This document shows, one piece after another, positions 60,469 to 64,000 of a stretch of DNA of 64,000 nucleotides. Numbering within the stretch: the stretch's first letter is position 1; each line of letters opens with the position of its first letter. The notes under the pieces were generated by a model. The model saw nothing but the letters and a program-made list of their open reading frames with translations, searched no databases and had not been told where the DNA came from. The translations under genes and the position numbers were made by a program. Source of the DNA: Proteobacteria bacterium SG_bin9. GTDB lineage: Bacteria > Pseudomonadota > Alphaproteobacteria > Rhizobiales > Xanthobacteraceae. Where the stretch lies: NCBI GenBank assembly GCA_002083525.1, contig LWDM01000053.1, forward strand, positions 53,693 through 117,692, given 5' to 3'.

Positions 60469-63345
60469 ATGACCGCCAAGAACGAAGCCGCCACCACCTT
60501 CGAGCAGCGCCACATCGGCCCCTCGGCGCGCGAAGCCGAAGCAATGCTGAAAGTCGTTGGTGCGCCGAGCCTCGACGCGCTGATGAACGAGACGATGCCC
60601 GCCTCAATCCGGCAGAAGTCGCCACTCGATCTCGGCAAGCCAATGAGCGAAGTCGAAGTGCTCGCGCACATGAGCGACATCGCAACCAGGAACCAGATCT
60701 TCACATCGCTGATCGGCCAGGGTTACTCCGGCACGATCCTGCCCGCCGTGATCCAGCGCAACATCCTCGAGAACCCCGCCTGGTACACGGCCTACACGCC
60801 GTATCAGCCGGAAATCAGCCAGGGCCGGCTTGAAGCGCTGTTCAACTACCAGACCATGGTCTGCGATCTTGCCGGCCTCGATGTCGCCAACGCCTCGCTG
60901 CTCGATGAGGGTACCGCCGCGGCCGAAGCCATGGCGCTCGCCGAGCGCGCGGCGAAATCCGGCAACACGGCATTTTTCGTCGACCAAGAAGTGCATCCGC
61001 AGACGCTCGCCGTACTGCGCCAGCGTGCCGAACCGCTCGGCTGGAGCGTCGTCACCGGCGACCCGGCGCGCGATCTCGATACGTCGAAGGTGTTCGGCGC
61101 ACTGCTGCAATACCCGGGCACGCACGGCAGCCTGCGCGATCTGCGCGGCATCATCGCCGCCCTGCACGACAAGGGCGCGCTCGCCGTCGTCGCTGCTGAT
61201 CCGCTGGCGCTGACGCTGGTCGCCTCCCCCGGCGAACTCGGCGCGGACATCGCCATCGGCTCGACCCAGCGCTTCGGCGTGCCGATGGGCTACGGCGGTC
61301 CGCACGCCGCCTACATGGCGGTGCGCGATGCGCTGAAGCGCTCGCTGCCCGGCCGCATCGTCGGCCTCTCGGTCGATTCCCGCGGCGCTCCGGCCTATCG
61401 TCTGGCGCTGCAGACGCGCGAGCAGCATATCCGCCGCGAGAAAGCGACCTCGAACATCTGCACCGCGCAGGTGCTGCTGGCGGTGATCGCGTCCATGTAT
61501 GCGGTCTATCACGGCGCTGAGGGCCTCACTCACATCGCGCGCACGGTTCACCGCCGCGCGGCTGTGCTCGCCGCCGGGCTGAAGACGCTCGGCGTTGCGC
61601 CCAAGAGCGAGCATTTCTTCGATACGGTCACGGTCGATGCCGGTGCAAAGCGCGCCGACGTTCTCGCGCGCGCCGCTTCTGAGAAGATCAACCTGCGCAG
61701 CGACGGCAATCTTGTGTCGATCGCGCTAGACGAAACCACGACGCCCGCGATCGTCGAAGCGGTATGGCGCGCGTTCGGCGGCGCGCTGTCATATGCCGAC
61801 ATCGATCGGTCCGCAGGCGACGCCATCCCGGCCGAGCTCAAGCGCACCACGCCGTTCCTCACCCATCCGGTGTTCAACACGCATCACTCGGAGACCGAGC
61901 TGTTGCGCTACATGCGCAAGCTGTCCGACCGCGACCTCGCGCTCGACCGCGCGATGATCCCGCTCGGCTCCTGCACCATGAAGCTGAACGCGACCGCCGA
62001 GATGATCCCGCTGACATGGCCGGCATTCGGCGCGCTGCATCCGTTCGCACCGAAGCAGCAGGCCGCCGGTTATCACGCGATGTTTGCGCAGCTCGAAAAG
62101 TGGCTGATCGACATCACCGGCTACGATGCCGTCTCGCTGCAGCCGAACTCCGGCGCGCAGGGCGAATACGCCGGCCTGCTCGCGATCCGCGCCTACCACG
62201 CCTCGCGCAACGAGGCACATCGCACCGTCTGCCTCATTCCCTCCTCCGCGCACGGCACCAATCCAGCCTCCGCCAGCATGGTCGGCATGGACGTGGTGGT
62301 GACCGCCTGCAACGCGCGCGGTGACGTCGATGTCGAGGACCTGCGCGCGAAGGCGAAGCAACACGCCGGCAAACTCGCAGCGGTGATGATCACCTACCCC
62401 TCCACGCATGGCGTGTTCGAGGAGCACGTCCGCGAGATCTGCGACATCGTTCATCAGTACGGCGGGCAGGTCTATCTCGATGGCGCCAACCTCAACGCGC
62501 AGGTCGGTCTCGCGCGGCCCGGCGACTACGGCGCCGACGTCAGCCACCTCAATCTACACAAGACGTTCTGTATCCCGCACGGCGGCGGCGGCCCCGGCAT
62601 GGGCCCGATCGGCGTGAAGAAGCATCTCGCTCCGTTTCTGCCATCGCTCACGGGCGGCACCGGCGAGATCACGACGCCGGTCGGCCAAATATCTGTGGGA
62701 CCCGTCTCGGCTGCGCCGTACGGCTCGGCATCGATCCTCACCATTTCCTACATCTACATTGCGATGATGGGCGGTGCCGGCCTCACCCGCGCGACGCAGA
62801 TGGCGATCCTCAACGCCAACTACATCGCCGCCCGCCTCGATCCGCACTTCCCGGTGCTCTACAAAAACGCGCGCGGCCGCGTCGCGCACGAGTGCATCGT
62901 CGATCCGCGCCCGCTGAAGACGACCTGCGGCGTTACGGTCGACGATATCGCCAAGCGGCTGATCGACTATGGCTTCCACGCGCCGACCATGAGCTTCCCG
63001 GTCGCGGGCACGCTGATGATCGAACCGACCGAATCCGAATCGAAGGCCGAGATCGATCGCTTCTGCGACGCCATGATCGCGATCCGGAAGGAAATCACGG
63101 ACGTCGAATCGGGACGCTTCCCGATTGAGGCATCGCCGCTGCGCCACGCGCCGCACACGGTGCACGACATCGCCGACGACCACTGGCAGCGCCCGTACGG
63201 CCGCAGCGAAGGCTGCTTCCCGACGGGCGTCTCCAAGAACGACAAGTACTGGAGCCCGGTCGGCCGCGTCGACAACGTCTACGGCGACCGCAATCTCGTC
63301 TGCTCCTGCCCGCCGGTGTCGGACTACGCGCAGGCAGCGGAGTAA
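60469..63345 (+). CDS. gcvP: Glycine dehydrogenase (decarboxylating), P protein
   Basis: This 958-residue single-chain PLP enzyme decarboxylates glycine and loads the aminomethyl group onto the H protein. The N-terminal half starts FEQRHIGPSAREAEAMLKVV. The PLP lysine is in the C-terminal half, HLNLHKTFCIPHGGGGPGMG. GAGGA precedes the ATG. The gene completes gcvTHP; the L protein gene (lpd) is not in this window. Confidence 0.98.
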   Translation: MTAKNEAATTFEQRHIGPSAREAEAMLKVVGAPSLDALMNETMPASIRQKSPLDLGKPMSEVEVLAHMSDIATRNQIFTSLIGQGYSGTILPAVIQRNILENPAWYTAYTPYQPEISQGRLEALFNYQTMVCDLAGLDVANASLLDEGTAAAEAMALAERAAKSGNTAFFVDQEVHPQTLAVLRQRAEPLGWSVVTGDPARDLDTSKVFGALLQYPGTHGSLRDLRGIIAALHDKGALAVVAADPLALTLVASPGELGADIAIGSTQRFGVPMGYGGPHAAYMAVRDALKRSLPGRIVGLSVDSRGAPAYRLALQTREQHIRREKATSNICTAQVLLAVIASMYAVYHGAEGLTHIARTVHRRAAVLAAGLKTLGVAPKSEHFFDTVTVDAGAKRADVLARAASEKINLRSDGNLVSIALDETTTPAIVEAVWRAFGGALSYADIDRSAGDAIPAELKRTTPFLTHPVFNTHHSETELLRYMRKLSDRDLALDRAMIPLGSCTMKLNATAEMIPLTWPAFGALHPFAPKQQAAGYHAMFAQLEKWLIDITGYDAVSLQPNSGAQGEYAGLLAIRAYHASRNEAHRTVCLIPSSAHGTNPASASMVGMDVVVTACNARGDVDVEDLRAKAKQHAGKLAAVMITYPSTHGVFEEHVREICDIVHQYGGQVYLDGANLNAQVGLARPGDYGADVSHLNLHKTFCIPHGGGGPGMGPIGVKKHLAPFLPSLTGGTGEITTPVGQISVGPVSAAPYGSASILTISYIYIAMMGGAGLTRATQMAILNANYIAARLDPHFPVLYKNARGRVAHECIVDPRPLKTTCGVTVDDIAKRLIDYGFHAPTMSFPVAGTLMIEPTESESKAEIDRFCDAMIAIRKEITDVESGRFPIEASPLRHAPHTVHDIADDHWQRPYGRSEGCFPTGVSKNDKYWSPVGRVDNVYGDRNLVCSCPPVSDYAQAAE

Positions 63346-63368
63346 CCGCGCAGCACATCCCACACAGC

Positions 63369-63402
63369 AAAAAGCCGCGCGGCTCGCGCCGCGCGGCTTT
63401 TT
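63369..63402. terminator. Bidirectional terminator between gcvP and recA
   Basis: A perfect 14-base-pair stem, with arms AAAAAGCCGCGCGG and CCGCGCGGCTTTTT, encloses CTCGCG. The A- and T-runs allow termination on both strands, for gcvP and for the convergent recA. Confidence 0.88.
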
Positions 63403-63568
63403 CACTCCACCAACCAGTCGGTGCGCGGCCATGGCTGGATGGCATACGCACCTTGGAATGGGATGCGGCAACGACTGCGAGACGTGGGGCAACTCACCCC
63501 TCACAACCCTTGCCGCTCTCACCGAAGTCGCAAACCGCTCTCACCCGGCCTGGCTTCGGAAACTGTCA

Positions 63569-64000
<432 letters not shown>

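Overview
This window is chromosomal DNA from a GC-rich alphaproteobacterium, most likely order Hyphomicrobiales near the Bradyrhizobium/Rhodopseudomonas/Xanthobacteraceae branch. The evidence is the scattered pur genes (purB, purL, purQ, purS, purC), an alphaproteobacterial F1-ATPase zeta-type inhibitor next to purC, a Bug-type solute-binding protein, a type II NADP isocitrate dehydrogenase, and several dispersed palindromic repeats of the kind found in Bradyrhizobiaceae. No rRNA or tRNA gene, CRISPR array, transposase or integrase was seen. The left edge cuts a caspase-fusion gene and the right edge cuts recA.

Layout. 0-5.7 kb: three tandem genes, each joining an exported periplasmic ligand-binding domain to a caspase-like protease through a proline-rich linker. 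This is the most unusual system in the window. 5.7-16.7 kb: a self-processing P1 peptidase, an EF-hand protein, rpe, purB, a DUF2235 hydrolase with membrane segments, murI, two small secreted proteins, rpsD with a structured leader, and a threonine aldolase. 16.7-24.5 kb: a serine hydrolase, a macrodomain protein, grxD, the ergothioneine genes egtB and egtD, bolA and purL. 24.8-33.3 kb: an HlyD-type export adaptor pair, a thioesterase, two orphan solute-binding proteins, a tautomerase, three paralogous small secreted proteins, and two membrane proteins that appear to have been inserted at the 3' end of purQ. 33.3-41.2 kb: purQ, corA, purS, purC, the ATPase zeta homologue, an L,D-transpeptidase and a repeat-flanked GIY-YIG gene.

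41.2-43.5 kb: an AT-richer islet with a CoiA-like putative nuclease and small unknown genes. 43.5-49.5 kb: a cyanate module made of cynS, an ABC importer of the nitrate/cyanate class and a divergent sigma-54 enhancer-binding regulator; the importer gene has a textbook -24/-12 promoter and nested palindromes lie between the two transcription units. 49.5-54.5 kb: a TrmJ methyltransferase fused to a degenerate DUF559 nuclease domain, an ECF42-type sigma factor with its DGPF partner and a matching promoter, icd and a thioesterase. 54.5-64 kb: alaS, ppk2, a tandem glycine riboswitch controlling gcvT-gcvH-gcvP, and the 3' end of recA.

The minus-strand order purC, purS, purQ, purL, bolA, grxD looks like an ancestral block that has been opened at several places by unrelated genes, mostly on the plus strand.
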